Source: Candidatus Omnitrophota bacterium (GTDB lineage: Bacteria; Hinthialibacterota; Hinthialibacteria; Hinthialibacterales; Hinthialibacteraceae). From it: DNA of 32,514 bases. A program made the translations under genes and the position numbers. The DNA lies in assembly GCA_003598175.1 (NCBI GenBank), contig QZKN01000107.1:1-32514 (forward strand). Reading direction: 5' to 3'. The notes beneath the pieces were generated by a model. It saw only the letters and a list, made by a program, of their open reading frames with translations. It was not told where the DNA came from and did no database searches. Shown here one piece after another: positions 24,022-32,214 of the stretch (positions within the stretch are counted from its first letter, which is position 1; each line of letters begins with the position of its first letter).

Positions 24022-27000
24022 TTAGAATTCGGAGACCAACTTGGGAATACCGGCGGACTCGTTCGGATTGGCAAACGTGCGCGTGTTGTATTCGAGAAGA
24101 TATTGTAAGTGTTCTTCGTCCAACGGGTAGTGCTCGGCGCGGCCGTAAGGATAGATCGACATGGCCTTGAACGGCAGCGGCTCGACCGTCGAGCCGTGGG
24201 CGGTGATATGATCGGCGTCTTTTACCCAACCGACGACGCGCAGAAAATAAGTTGTTGCCTGGTTGGATGGCTCCTTTGCGGCTTGAAATCGCAACGCTAT
24301 CTCATCCCCGTGCTGCATGATGACGTAGCGATCATCGAAACCTCGCAATAGCGACAAAACATCGCCGAAACGGGTAAATAGACCGGTTTGGTAGTCCCAG
24401 CGGGAATTGGTGGTGCGTACGCCATAGTCATACCACGTGGGACCTCTGCCGGCGAGATCGTAGGATTGGCTGTAACCGCCGTACCGCAAATCTGCAGAAA
24501 TTAATGGATGATTGGTGATCGTGAACGGCGTGAGAACGGGACTCGTGTCCACCAAAATCCGATCCCAATGAATTTGTAGAGTCGAAACGATGCGAATGCA
24601 ACGATCGTCCGTCAGGAAAATATCGGAAATATCCAGCGGAACGGTTTTCAATTTTCCCGCCGGAAAGCCCATCGGATCGCGAACGGTTTCCCACTCCCCT
24701 TTTTTGTTTTTTACCTGCAAATAAGGCATGACGAAATCGAGCGATGGATTTTGCTCCAGCGCCAGCGCTTCGCTCGAACTGGGCCAATCGACGTAACCGG
24801 TCATGAAAAGATAAATGGTTTTCGCATCGCCGAGGTCGCCGAGGTCGAGTTCGAACCAATGTTCTTCTCCGATGCCGGTGTATCGGCCGGGAGTGAAGGG
24901 ACGCGGGTACTGGTTGTCGTTTATGCTCAACAACTCGGCAACGTCGTTGCCGTGATTGTCAAATGCGCGTCGCGGCGGGCGGGCGTTCGGCGACATGCCG
25001 ATCAATTGGAATTCGGGGAAGGGAGGCGTGGTAAAACGCTCGTTGGCATAGACTTCGATTTCCGGCGGATGGGTGACGGAAATCATCTCCGCTTCGTCGA
25101 AATAGAGGATTTCTCGCAGTTCTTCACGAATGCGAATATCCAACTCGCCGTTTTTCGCCCGCAGTTGGTCGCCGCGAATGCGAATGTATTCTTCCGGATC
25201 GGGCGGAAAATATCCGCCGCCCACATACAATCCGATCGGAGCGGTGCACAGAGAGTCGGCAATGAATTCGAATTGTTTGCCGTTCCACGAATAGACGAAT
25301 GCGCACGAACCGACATAGCCGGGTTTTTCGGTAACCGCAAGAATTTGATCGGCGGCGGCGTGAATTACGTTTTGAAAGATGCCGTTCGGCCAGGTGATGC
25401 GGATCACGTCGACCTGGTCGCGATTGCCGAGCCCAAGATGGATGAAGGACGATGTGATTTCGTGTTTTTGCCGAAACAAATCGTCTTTGATCATGATTTT
25501 CGAGCCGTATCCGTCTTTCGAATTTTTATTGCCTTTGATTTTCATGGAAATCCAGTGATTTTGATTTCCATCCAAATTTTCGAGCAATAAGTATTTGCCT
25601 TCCGTGGATACCGCGGCAACATCCAAATCGCCGTCGAAATCGAGGTCCGCCGCGATCGCGGAAGAGAGGCGAGCAGTGGGAATCGGATGAGAATTCGCTT
25701 GGAGTGAAAGCGGAAATTGGTTCAAGAACAGGGAAGGGGATTCGCCGCCGTCGCAATCGAGAAGAATATCCTCGAATCCGTCGTTGTTGGCGTCAAAAAC
25801 CGCGCGGATTTGTTGGGACGCATCCGATTCCAGCATAAAAGGCTTGGACGGAGTGAGCGTCCAATCCGGATTGACTTTATACACAATCGAGTGGGAAGAA
25901 TCTTCTCTCGAAAACCGGTCGCTCGAGACATTCGTTAAGATGATGTCCATCTTTCCATCGTGATCGAAATCGCGACAAAGGATTTTTATGTTTTCGGATG
26001 GATTCACGGGACCGGGCAGGACGTGCTCATGAACTTTCGTGAAACGGCTTTGGCGCAGGTTGGAGAATATTTCGAGCCGATTTTGTTTGTCGATTCGAAT
26101 GAAATCGAGATCGTTATCGTTATCGAGATCGGTGAAGACAATCGCCGGACCGGCCTCGAATTCAAGCCCTTCCACTTTGCCGCTAACGTTCGTGAAACTG
26201 CCGTCGCCGTTGTTTTGATAGATGAAATGGGCGGAATCCTTGCCGGCGAGGAGTAGATCCAAGTCGCCTTCGTGATCGAAATCGGCCCAAACCGCATCGA
26301 GAGAGCCGCCGGGATGCAAGCCGATGGTTTCGCTGACATCCGTGCATTGCCAGCTGCCCTCATTGCGCAGCAATACGGTTCTCTCGCCGGAATAAAACAA
26401 CAAATCGATGTTTTCATCATTATCATAATCGGCGAAAGCGCAGCCACGCCATTCCGATGTGCTCGTCAGGAGTCGCGTTTGCATCACGCTTGCATCCGAG
26501 GCAAGTGAAACGGCGTAGGTTCCGTTTTCGCAGGCGATGATCAAGTCGGTTTGCTTTTGAATCAGGTCGGGGATGACGGCGAGAAAGCGCCCGTGATCGG
26601 TTTGGATCGCGTCGGCGATGGATTGACTCCATTCGTTGTTGCGAACCAGGCGAACCGCGAGATCGGAGGTGAAATTGGGCAAATCCTCGCGAGGGATCTC
26701 GAATTCGATGGGACCGAGAAATTTGCCTTCATCCACCGCGTCGGGCGGACGCTGTTCTTCCGCGCTTTTTAAATCGCGAAATTTCTTTTGCAGTTCCAGC
26801 GCTTTTTCACGCTGACGGCTGCGGGTGGCGTGCATCATCAGCTGATAATACGAACTGGAGTGATTCGGATCGATTTTGATGGTGCGTTCGAACCACGGCA
26901 CAGCGTCGTCCGCGCGGCCAATTTTGGATAACGCCAAACCGACGTTGTAATTCACGGCGGCGTCCGTTGCATCCTTTTCCGCCACGCGTTGAAAATACTC

Positions 27001-27369
27001 CAACGCCTGCGTGGATTCACCGATCTTTTTATTCGCCAATCCCAACGTATAAAAAGCGAATACATTTTCCGCGTCCAGTTTTAGTGATTTTTCCAGCGTG
27101 CGAATGGCCTCTTCGTTTTTGTCGCCGTGATAATAGGCGATCCCCAAATTGACGAGGTCGGACGCGGACGCGGGCGCAAGAGCCGTGGCCTGGCTGTAGG
27201 TCTCGATCGCATGGGGAAAATCTTCCTCTTCCATATACGCCTGACCGAGCGCGCGTAAACGATTGAGCGCCGAATCGGACTGCGCGGCGAGAGTGTTTTC
27301 CTCTATCCCTCCGAAAAACAAAGAAAACACGAAGAGAAAACAAAACCGATGGCTTTTATTGGTATTCAC
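24022..27369 (-). CDS. Secreted TPR, FG-GAP/VCBS and ASPIC/UnbV repeat protein
   Basis: A 1115-residue exported protein with a signal peptide at residues 1-30 (FCFLFVFSLFFGG ... LAAQ). TPR repeats occupy about 38-200 (PHAIETYSQATALAPAS, EEAIRTLEKSLKLDAEN, ALEYFQRVAEKDATD, DAVPWFERTIKIDPNH). FG-GAP/VCBS repeats cover about 300-610, with calcium-type loops such as DYDNDENIDLL, DFDHEGDLDLL, DLDNDNDLDF, DFDHDGKMDII, DANNDGFEDI and DLDFDGDLDV. An ASPIC/UnbV-like module follows near 640-690 (HLGLGNRDQVDVIRITWPNG). The last 425 residues resemble the uncharacterised region after UnbV in related proteins (SCAFVYSWNGKQFEFIADSL). The start is GTG at 27369 with GGAG 9 bases upstream. TauE/SafE follows after 16 bases. 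The molecular role is unknown; binding of surface polysaccharide or protein partners is likely. Confidence 0.88.
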   Translation of the reverse strand: MNTNKSHRFCFLFVFSLFFGGIEENTLAAQSDSALNRLRALGQAYMEEEDFPHAIETYSQATALAPASASDLVNLGIAYYHGDKNEEAIRTLEKSLKLDAENVFAFYTLGLANKKIGESTQALEYFQRVAEKDATDAAVNYNVGLALSKIGRADDAVPWFERTIKIDPNHSSSYYQLMMHATRSRQREKALELQKKFRDLKSAEEQRPPDAVDEGKFLGPIEFEIPREDLPNFTSDLAVRLVRNNEWSQSIADAIQTDHGRFLAVIPDLIQKQTDLIIACENGTYAVSLASDASVMQTRLLTSTSEWRGCAFADYDNDENIDLLFYSGERTVLLRNEGSWQCTDVSETIGLHPGGSLDAVWADFDHEGDLDLLLAGKDSAHFIYQNNGDGSFTNVSGKVEGLEFEAGPAIVFTDLDNDNDLDFIRIDKQNRLEIFSNLRQSRFTKVHEHVLPGPVNPSENIKILCRDFDHDGKMDIILTNVSSDRFSREDSSHSIVYKVNPDWTLTPSKPFMLESDASQQIRAVFDANNDGFEDILLDCDGGESPSLFLNQFPLSLQANSHPIPTARLSSAIAADLDFDGDLDVAAVSTEGKYLLLENLDGNQNHWISMKIKGNKNSKDGYGSKIMIKDDLFRQKHEITSSFIHLGLGNRDQVDVIRITWPNGIFQNVIHAAADQILAVTEKPGYVGSCAFVYSWNGKQFEFIADSLCTAPIGLYVGGGYFPPDPEEYIRIRGDQLRAKNGELDIRIREELREILYFDEAEMISVTHPPEIEVYANERFTTPPFPEFQLIGMSPNARPPRRAFDNHGNDVAELLSINDNQYPRPFTPGRYTGIGEEHWFELDLGDLGDAKTIYLFMTGYVDWPSSSEALALEQNPSLDFVMPYLQVKNKKGEWETVRDPMGFPAGKLKTVPLDISDIFLTDDRCIRIVSTLQIHWDRILVDTSPVLTPFTITNHPLISADLRYGGYSQSYDLAGRGPTWYDYGVRTTNSRWDYQTGLFTRFGDVLSLLRGFDDRYVIMQHGDEIALRFQAAKEPSNQATTYFLRVVGWVKDADHITAHGSTVEPLPFKAMSIYPYGRAEHYPLDEEHLQYLLEYNTRTFANPNESAGIPKLVSEF

Positions 27370-27422
27370 GGCGATACACTCCGAATCAAGATGATGATTT
27401 TACAGATTTTTGGTAAGATCAA

Positions 27423-27451
27423 AGTATATGGACAGCGAAATTGGTTGAAAA
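27423..27451 (-). promoter_or_regulatory. Candidate promoter for the UnbV-TauE operon
   Basis: On the minus strand TTTTCA (27451-27446) and TATACT (27428-27423) are spaced by 17 bases, giving a leader of about 47 bases to the GTG at 27369. The -35 matches consensus at four of six positions. Confidence 0.4.
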
Positions 27452-27576
27452 GGCCGTTGGATCACGCCGCCGCATCGAATGGAGCGGGATTTGCGTCCTG
27501 ACTGGTAAAAGAAAGAGCGATCCCTCTTGATCCGGATATCATTGTTGGCGGATCAATCGCTGCTGTTTTATCTTCA

Positions 27577-27605
27577 TTGCGTATTTTTCCCCATCCCTTT
27601 ATACT
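27577..27605 (+). promoter_or_regulatory. Promoter for the Gfo/Idh/MocA gene
   Basis: TTGCGT (27577-27582) and TATACT (27600-27605) are spaced by 17 bases in the 316-base divergent region. A 13-base palindrome, CGAAATGATTTCG (27623-27635), lies just downstream and could be an operator. Confidence 0.55.
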
Positions 27606-27685
27606 ACGCATGGGGCGTGAGCCGAAATGATTTCGCTTCGCTCATTCTCCCCTGCATAAGCAAAAACAAGGAGGCAGCGCGAATC

Positions 27686-28969
27686 ATGAAACGTCGAACC
27701 TTTTTGAAAACCGGCGTGCTGGCCGGCGCCGCGATGTCCGCCCCCGCCGTCCTGACGCAGGCGCGGGACAAGAAATATAAAACCGCGACCATCGGCAGCG
27801 GCTGGTGGGGCATGAACATCACCCGCTACGCCATCGAATCCGGCGCGTGCCAGGTCGTCGGACTCTGCGATGTGGACCGCAATCATCTCGATCCCGCCGC
27901 GGAAGAAGTCGAAAAACTGTCCGGCGACCAACCACGAAAATACGGCGATTATCGCGAGATGCTGGAAAAGGAAAAACCGGAAATCGTCATCGTCGGCACG
28001 CCCGATCATTGGCACCCGCTCTGCGCCATCGCCGCCGTCGATGCGGGCGCGCACATCTACGTCGAAAAACCGATCAGCCACACCATCCGGGAAGGCCGAG
28101 CAATGGTTAACGCAGCCCGCGCCGCAAACCGGATTGTCCAGGTTGGCACTCATCGCCGCGTCGGCGTTCACAACGTTTCCGCCTTGCGGTTTTTGCGCTC
28201 CGGCAAGGTCGGACAAATCGGCATGGTGCGCGCCTTCGTGCATTATCACGGCGGCTCCGGCGAACCGACGCCTGATTCCGAGCCGCCCGCAGGTCTGGAT
28301 TGGGATATGTGGTGCGGTCCCGCGCCGCTGCGCCCGTTCAATCCCCGCATCCATCCGCGCGGTTTTCGCCGTTTTCTCGATTACGCCAACGGCCAGCTGG
28401 GCGATTGGGGCATCCACTGGCTCGACCAGATTTTGTGGTGGACGGAAGAAAAATATCCCAAAAAAGTTTGCTCGATGGGCGGACGTCACATCGCAAAAGA
28501 TAACTCCGACGCGCCGGACACACAGATCGTGACGTACGAATTCGACTCCTTCACCGCCACGTGGGAACATCGCTGGTTCGCCGGCAACGACAGCGAAAAA
28601 CACAACATCGGCGTCTATTTTTATGGAACCGACGGAGTCTTTCATCTGGGGTGGACGGACGGCTGGACCTTTTATCCCCGCAACGGCGATCCGATTCACG
28701 AGGATTGCGTTTTTCACAATAAAGACAATGAAAACATTCGCGAACTCTTCGCGGACTTTTTGGAAAGCATCCAAACCGGCTTCCTCCCCGTCTGCGACAT
28801 CGAAATCGGCCACCGCTCCACCACCATGAGCCTGCTCGGCATGTTGTCGCTCCGATACGGCCATTCCATCGATTGGGATGGAGAGAAAGAATTGATCACC
28901 GATCATCCGGACGCCAACAAACTGCTCAGCCGCGTCTATCGCGCGCCGTGGAAATACCCGGGAGTATGA
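27686..28969 (+). CDS. Tat-exported Gfo/Idh/MocA family oxidoreductase
   Basis: A 427-residue NAD(P)-dependent oxidoreductase of the Gfo/Idh/MocA superfamily. The N-terminus MKRRTFLKTGVLAGAAMSAP is a twin-arginine signal. The Rossmann motif GSGWWG is near residues 37-42, followed by GLCDVDRN. VIVGTPDHWHPLCAIAAVDAG leads into the catalytic EKP motif (VEKPIS, 127-129), and the C-terminal substrate domain has GDWGIHWLDQILWW. Exported members with Tat signals are frequent in Planctomycetes-like genomes, where they oxidise or rearrange sugars and glycosides. AAGGAGG lies 11 bases before the ATG; an in-frame start 53 codons upstream is not supported. A fumarylacetoacetase-family gene follows after a repeat-filled gap. 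The exact sugar substrate is unknown. Confidence 0.93.
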   Translation: MKRRTFLKTGVLAGAAMSAPAVLTQARDKKYKTATIGSGWWGMNITRYAIESGACQVVGLCDVDRNHLDPAAEEVEKLSGDQPRKYGDYREMLEKEKPEIVIVGTPDHWHPLCAIAAVDAGAHIYVEKPISHTIREGRAMVNAARAANRIVQVGTHRRVGVHNVSALRFLRSGKVGQIGMVRAFVHYHGGSGEPTPDSEPPAGLDWDMWCGPAPLRPFNPRIHPRGFRRFLDYANGQLGDWGIHWLDQILWWTEEKYPKKVCSMGGRHIAKDNSDAPDTQIVTYEFDSFTATWEHRWFAGNDSEKHNIGVYFYGTDGVFHLGWTDGWTFYPRNGDPIHEDCVFHNKDNENIRELFADFLESIQTGFLPVCDIEIGHRSTTMSLLGMLSLRYGHSIDWDGEKELITDHPDANKLLSRVYRAPWKYPGV

Positions 28970-28985
28970 TTTTCATACGTTTTTC

Positions 28986-29018
28986 CAATTCACGGGTAGA
29001 GCAGGCGTCCCCGCCTGC
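28986..29018. repeat. Intergenic palindromic repeat, copy B
   Basis: It matches copy A at 169-201 at 30 of 33 positions, with the stem GCAGGCG (29001-29007) / CGCCTGC (29012-29018) intact. Confidence 0.75.
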
Positions 29019-29034
29019 ATGATTAATTTTGTAG

Positions 29035-29106
29035 GGTGGGATGAATGAAATGAATCCCACCATTCGGTATAAAAATGGGGTGGATTTCACTCCGTTCAAT
29101 CCACCC
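29035..29106. repeat. Two further hairpins after copy B
   Basis: GGTGGGAT (29035-29042) / ATCCCACC (29054-29061) and GGGTGGATT (29078-29086) / AATCCACCC (29098-29106), each with an 11-base loop. They lie between the oxidoreductase and the hydrolase gene. The style resembles dispersed GGGTGGG-type intergenic repeats seen in other bacterial genomes. No T-run follows, so they may fold in the mRNA between the two genes. Confidence 0.7.
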
Positions 29107-29135
29107 TGCGTTCTTCATAAAAGAAAGGAACACCA

Positions 29136-29990
29136 ATGAAACTAATCCGCTTCGGAGAAAAACAACAGGAAAAACCGGGAATCCTGAACGCCGCGAGCGA
29201 ACGGATCGACGTCTCGGCTTTCGTGCAGGATTACAACGAATCGTTTTTTGCAAATGACGGCGTTGCGAAACTGGCCGAATGGCTGCAGTCGAACGAAAAC
29301 GCCGCTCCAAGGATTCCCAACGACGCGCGGTTGGGCCCGCCGATTGCTCGTCCCAGCAAAATTATCTGCGTCGGCCTGAACTATTCCGACCACGCCAAAG
29401 AATCCGGCGCGGAAGTGCCAAAAGAACCGGTTCTGTTTTCCAAAGCCAGCACCGCCTTGAGCGGTCCCTATGATCCCATCGAGATTCCCCGCAACTCCAA
29501 AAAAACGGATTGGGAAGTGGAACTCGCCTTCGTCATCGGCAAGCGGGCAAAATACGTTGCGGAAACCGATGCCCTCTCCTACGTCGCGGGCTACGCCGTC
29601 ATGAACGACGTCAGCGAACGTGAATTCCAGGCCGAACGCTGCGGCCAATGGGTCAAAGGCAAAAGCCACGACACCTTCGCCCCCCTCGGTCCTTATCTTG
29701 TCACTCCCGACGAAGCCGGCAACATGCAGAACCTGGCCATGCATCTCGACGTGAACGGCCAACGAATGCAAACCGGCAACACCAACACCATGATTTACGG
29801 CGTACGGATGCTCGTGAGTTACATCAGCCAATTCATGACGCTGCTGCCGGGCGATCTCATCAGCACCGGCACCCCGCCCGGCGTCGGCTTCGGTAAAAAA
29901 CCGCCCGTCTACCTCAAAGTAGGTGACGTCGTCGAACTGGCAGTGGCAGGATTAGGATCGCAACGACAATCTGTCATTGTTACAGAATAA
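29136..29990 (+). CDS. Fumarylacetoacetase-family hydrolase, likely 2,4-diketo-3-deoxy-L-fuconate hydrolase type
   Basis: The 284-residue FAH-family enzyme has the metal-binding pattern WEVELAFVIG (E127, E129) and MNDVSERE (D158), plus CVGLNYSDHAKESG and GDLISTGTPPGVGFGKKPPVYL. The overall sequence, opening MKLIRFGEKQQEKPG and with QWVKGKSHDTFAPLGP and NTMIYGVRMLVSYISQFM, closely recalls bacterial 2,4-diketo-3-deoxy-L-fuconate hydrolases, which cleave this diketo acid to pyruvate and lactate at the end of non-phosphorylated L-fucose/L-rhamnose catabolism. Related acylpyruvases are an alternative. AAAGGA lies upstream of the ATG. It follows a Gfo/Idh/MocA gene that could act earlier on a sugar. 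No fuconate dehydratase or dehydrogenase is seen in the window. Confidence 0.85.
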   Translation: MKLIRFGEKQQEKPGILNAASERIDVSAFVQDYNESFFANDGVAKLAEWLQSNENAAPRIPNDARLGPPIARPSKIICVGLNYSDHAKESGAEVPKEPVLFSKASTALSGPYDPIEIPRNSKKTDWEVELAFVIGKRAKYVAETDALSYVAGYAVMNDVSEREFQAERCGQWVKGKSHDTFAPLGPYLVTPDEAGNMQNLAMHLDVNGQRMQTGNTNTMIYGVRMLVSYISQFMTLLPGDLISTGTPPGVGFGKKPPVYLKVGDVVELAVAGLGSQRQSVIVTE

Positions 29991-30042
29991 AAGCGCAATG
30001 CGCGATTATCTCAATGGTCTTCACCATGAGGATCAAGCATGA
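29991..30042 (+). pseudogene. Possible C-terminal remnant of an antitoxin
   Basis: An in-frame run ending MRDYLNGLHHEDQA (ATG-like codon at 29998) stops at TGA 30040-30042, overlapping the MazF-like ATG in an ATGA junction. That junction is typical of antitoxin-toxin pairs. The rest of the upstream gene is missing, because the hydrolase gene ends at 29990. The assignment is inference from context; the 14-residue tail alone is not diagnostic. Confidence 0.35.
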
Positions 30043-30113
30043 TTCGCGGAGATGTGTATATCGCGGATTTGAATCCGACTCGTGGTTCTGAACAATCCGG
30101 CATTCGTCCGGTT
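30039..30113 (+). pseudogene. Truncated MazF/PemK-type toxin remnant
   Basis: Translation gives MIRGDVYIADLNPTRGSEQS then GIRPV, a close match to the N-terminus of MazF/PemK toxins (M-I-R-G-D-V-Y-x-A-D-L-x-P-x-R-G-S-E-Q-x-G-x-R-P-V). The homology stops at Val25. The following 11 codons before the next stop read antisense to the ybjQ 3' end and are unrelated. A complete MazF has about 110 residues, so about 80% is missing, including the C-terminal sheet. It cannot make an active RNase. The break coincides with the last base of the ybjQ stop codon. Confidence 0.8.
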
Positions 30114-30436
30114 TATTCCTCCGTCGAAACCACCACGGCGGTCCCATAAACATAGAGTTCCGCCGCGCCCTGCGTCACCGCGCTGGTGCTGAAACGAACG
30201 TTGACCACCGCGTTCGCTCCCAACCGCTCCGCTTGCGCCAGCATGCGCTCGATGGCCTCCCGCCGCGCCTCGATCAACAGTTCCGTATACCCTTTCAACT
30301 CGCCGCCCAGAATATTTTTCAAACTCGCGGCGATATCCCTGCCGATATTTTTCGCGCGCACCGTATTCCCTTCCACCAAACCTTTCACGTCCACAATCCG
30401 CTTTCCCGCGATGGTTTCCGTATTCACGACGATCAT
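30113..30436 (-). CDS. YbjQ family protein (heavy-metal-binding domain, UPF0145)
   Basis: A 107-residue protein of the YbjQ/DUF74 family. MIVVNTETIAGKRIVDVKGLVEGNTVRAKNIGRDIAAS and the conserved LIEARREAIERMLAQAERLGANAVVNVRFSTSAV segment are the family hallmarks; the end is AAELYVYGTAVVVS. The family forms pentameric rings in known structures, and its function is unclear. AAGGAG lies 7 bases upstream of the ATG on the minus strand. Its stop codon (30115-30113) shares one base with the MazF remnant, and the two reading frames converge. It is divergent from the secreted glycosidase-like gene, with about 217 bases between them. Confidence 0.92.
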   Translation of the reverse strand: MIVVNTETIAGKRIVDVKGLVEGNTVRAKNIGRDIAASLKNILGGELKGYTELLIEARREAIERMLAQAERLGANAVVNVRFSTSAVTQGAAELYVYGTAVVVSTEE

Positions 30437-30653
30437 GTTTTTTCTCCTTGCACAACGCCGTCATCGTTGTGGCGAATGTTTTTCAATCAACAATCAAACT
30501 CTATCTCAACCATCTTCAATCAATCATTCACAATGTCAAGCGCTATCCATGCGATCCTTGTTCCTCCCGGTGCGATGAAAAGCGTGGAATCCAATCCGAA
30601 TTCATGCTACATTGCTTCCATCGTTTGTATATTCACAAATCGGAGGTACTGCC

Positions 30654-31847
30654 ATGCATTCCATCGTTCGCGCCTGCATCGTCATGCTTTCGTTTCTTGC
30701 CATTCTTCCCGTATGGTCGCTGGATCACCCCGTCAACGCTTATGCCAAATGGCAAAACGGCCCGCCATCCGATCCTGGCTACTTCCCCATCGCCGTCTGG
30801 CTGCAAAGTCCCAATAACGCCGCGCGATACAAGGCCGCCGGAATCAATCTTTACGTCGGCTTGTGGAAAGGACCGATCGACGAGCAACTCGCGGCCTTGA
30901 AAAAGGCCGGAATGCAGGTGATCTGCTCCCAAAATAAAACCGGCCTGGCGCATCGGCTGGATCAAACCATCGTTGGCTGGATGCACGGCGACGAACCGGA
31001 TAACGCCCAGCCCGTCACTGATCCCCAAACCGGCAAACGCACCTACGGTCCGCCGATCCCCCCGCAAAAAATCGTCGACGACTACCACAAACTCGCCGCC
31101 AACGATCCGACCCGGCCGATTCTGCTCAATCTCGGCCAGGGCGTCGCCAACGACGAATGGAAAGGGCGAGGAATCTGGGGAAAACCGGAAGACTATCTGA
31201 CCTACGTCAAAGGCTGCGATATCGTTTCCTACGACGTCTATCCCGTCGCCGGCATACGCAAGGCGGACGGCGAAAACTATTTATGGTATGTTGCAAAAGG
31301 AGTGGATCGGCTGCGCCAATGGAGCGAAGGCCAAAAAATTATTTGGAACTGCATCGAATGCACCCACATTAGCGACGTGGAACACAAAGCCACCCCGCAT
31401 CAGGTCCGCGCCGAAGTGTGGATGTCCATCATCCACGGTTCGACGGGGATTATTTATTTCGTGCACGAATTCGAGCCCAAATTCAACGAACACGCGCTGC
31501 TCGACGATGCGGACATGCTCGCGAGCGTTACCACAACCAATCAACAGATCCATAAATTCGCCCCCATCCTCAACAGCCGAACACTTGACGGTAAAGTCAC
31601 GGTGAAAACATCAAATGAAAACGTTCCCGTCGATGTGATGGTCAAGCAAGGGGAAAACGCACGCTATATTTTCGCCGTCGGAATGCGAAACGCGCAAACC
31701 GACGCGACCTTTTTCCTGCAGGATCATGCAGCCGACGCGAAGGTTGAAGTGGTGGATGAAAATCGAACACTCGAAATCAACGATGGGCAATTTCAAGATC
31801 AATTTGCTCCTTACGATGTACATGTATACAAAATCGATATTAAATAG
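30654..31847 (+). CDS. Secreted TIM-barrel glycoside-hydrolase-like protein
   Basis: A 397-residue exported protein. The signal peptide is MHSIVRACIVMLSFLAILPV and on. Alternating strands and helices follow (YFPIAVWLQSPNNAARYKAAGINLYVGLW; KKAGMQVICSQNK; VGWMHGDEPDNAQ; PILLNLGQGVAND; CDIVSYDVYPVAG; IIWNCIECTH; STGIIYFVHEF), in the order of a (beta/alpha)8 barrel. GDEP near residue 112 and Glu in NCIECTH (about 237) sit where clan GH-A enzymes have acid/base and nucleophile glutamates. I cannot assign a family number. The C-terminal 90 residues form a beta-rich domain. GGAGG lies 7 bases upstream. The natural substrate is unknown. Confidence 0.8.
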   Translation: MHSIVRACIVMLSFLAILPVWSLDHPVNAYAKWQNGPPSDPGYFPIAVWLQSPNNAARYKAAGINLYVGLWKGPIDEQLAALKKAGMQVICSQNKTGLAHRLDQTIVGWMHGDEPDNAQPVTDPQTGKRTYGPPIPPQKIVDDYHKLAANDPTRPILLNLGQGVANDEWKGRGIWGKPEDYLTYVKGCDIVSYDVYPVAGIRKADGENYLWYVAKGVDRLRQWSEGQKIIWNCIECTHISDVEHKATPHQVRAEVWMSIIHGSTGIIYFVHEFEPKFNEHALLDDADMLASVTTTNQQIHKFAPILNSRTLDGKVTVKTSNENVPVDVMVKQGENARYIFAVGMRNAQTDATFFLQDHAADAKVEVVDENRTLEINDGQFQDQFAPYDVHVYKIDIK

Positions 31848-31887
31848 AAGGGGTAAATCTGGCAACTGTGCTTGTGGTTCAAAAAGA

Positions 31888-31916
31888 TTGACTCGCGTTA
31901 CGTTACGCGATACAAT
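31888..31916 (+). promoter_or_regulatory. Promoter of the higBA operon
   Basis: TTGACT (31888-31893) and TACAAT (31911-31916) are spaced by exactly 17 bases. The predicted transcription start falls at 31922-31924, on or next to the higB ATG. Confidence 0.7.
31894..31909 (+). promoter_or_regulatory. Probable HigA operator between -35 and -10
   Basis: The 16-base spacer segment CGCGTTACGTTACGCG has inverted arms CGCGT and ACGCG and an internal GTTACG tandem repeat. Its position between the promoter elements suits repression by HigA, which in known systems binds such palindromes. Confidence 0.5.
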
Positions 31917-31921
31917 ACATT

Positions 31922-32203
31922 ATGATCCGATCGTTCCGACATAAAGGATTGCGCCGGCTATATGAGAAAGGAGATACGAAAGATCTTCCCGCTGGCGTGA
32001 TTGTAAAAATCGAAAACATGCTCGGTGTTATCGATCAGGCGAAAAAGATCGAAGAAATCGGTTTGTTTCCGGGCTGGCGTTTGCACAATTTAAAAGGTGG
32101 CCATGAAGGTTCCTGGAGTCTAACCGTTACTGGCAATTGGCGATTGATATTTCGTTTTGAAAACGGAGACGCCTTCGATTTGGATTACAAAGATTATCAT
32201 TGA
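31922..32203 (+). CDS. higB: HigB-type toxin (RelE/ParE superfamily)
   Basis: A 93-residue toxin. MIRSFRHKGLRRLYEKGD, KIENMLGVIDQAKKIEEIG, then WRLHNLKGGHEGSWSLTVTG and NWRLIFRFENGDAFDLDYKDYH form the HigB pattern; the LKG ... SWS ... NWR(L/I)xF ... DYH signature is complete. HigB toxins are ribosome-dependent mRNA endonucleases. The antitoxin gene follows after 11 bases, in toxin-first order characteristic of higBA. No Shine-Dalgarno site precedes the ATG, and the predicted transcript begins at or next to it, so translation may be leaderless. No truncation is visible. Overall a full, likely functional gene. Confidence 0.92.
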   Translation: MIRSFRHKGLRRLYEKGDTKDLPAGVIVKIENMLGVIDQAKKIEEIGLFPGWRLHNLKGGHEGSWSLTVTGNWRLIFRFENGDAFDLDYKDYH

Positions 32204-32214
32204 AAGGAATATAA

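Noticed and set aside
24751..25590. 279-codon plus-strand frame across the UnbV gene
   Set aside because: Shadow of the minus-strand gene, without a ribosome site or recognisable protein.
27400..27700. A replication terminus (dif-like) site near the composition shift
   Set aside because: I found no sequence resembling the 28-base dif consensus in this stretch; the composition shift alone is not enough.
27599..28906. 435-codon antisense frame across the Gfo/Idh/MocA gene
   Set aside because: Long open antisense frames are common over C-ending coding sequence; the composition is odd and no domain is seen.
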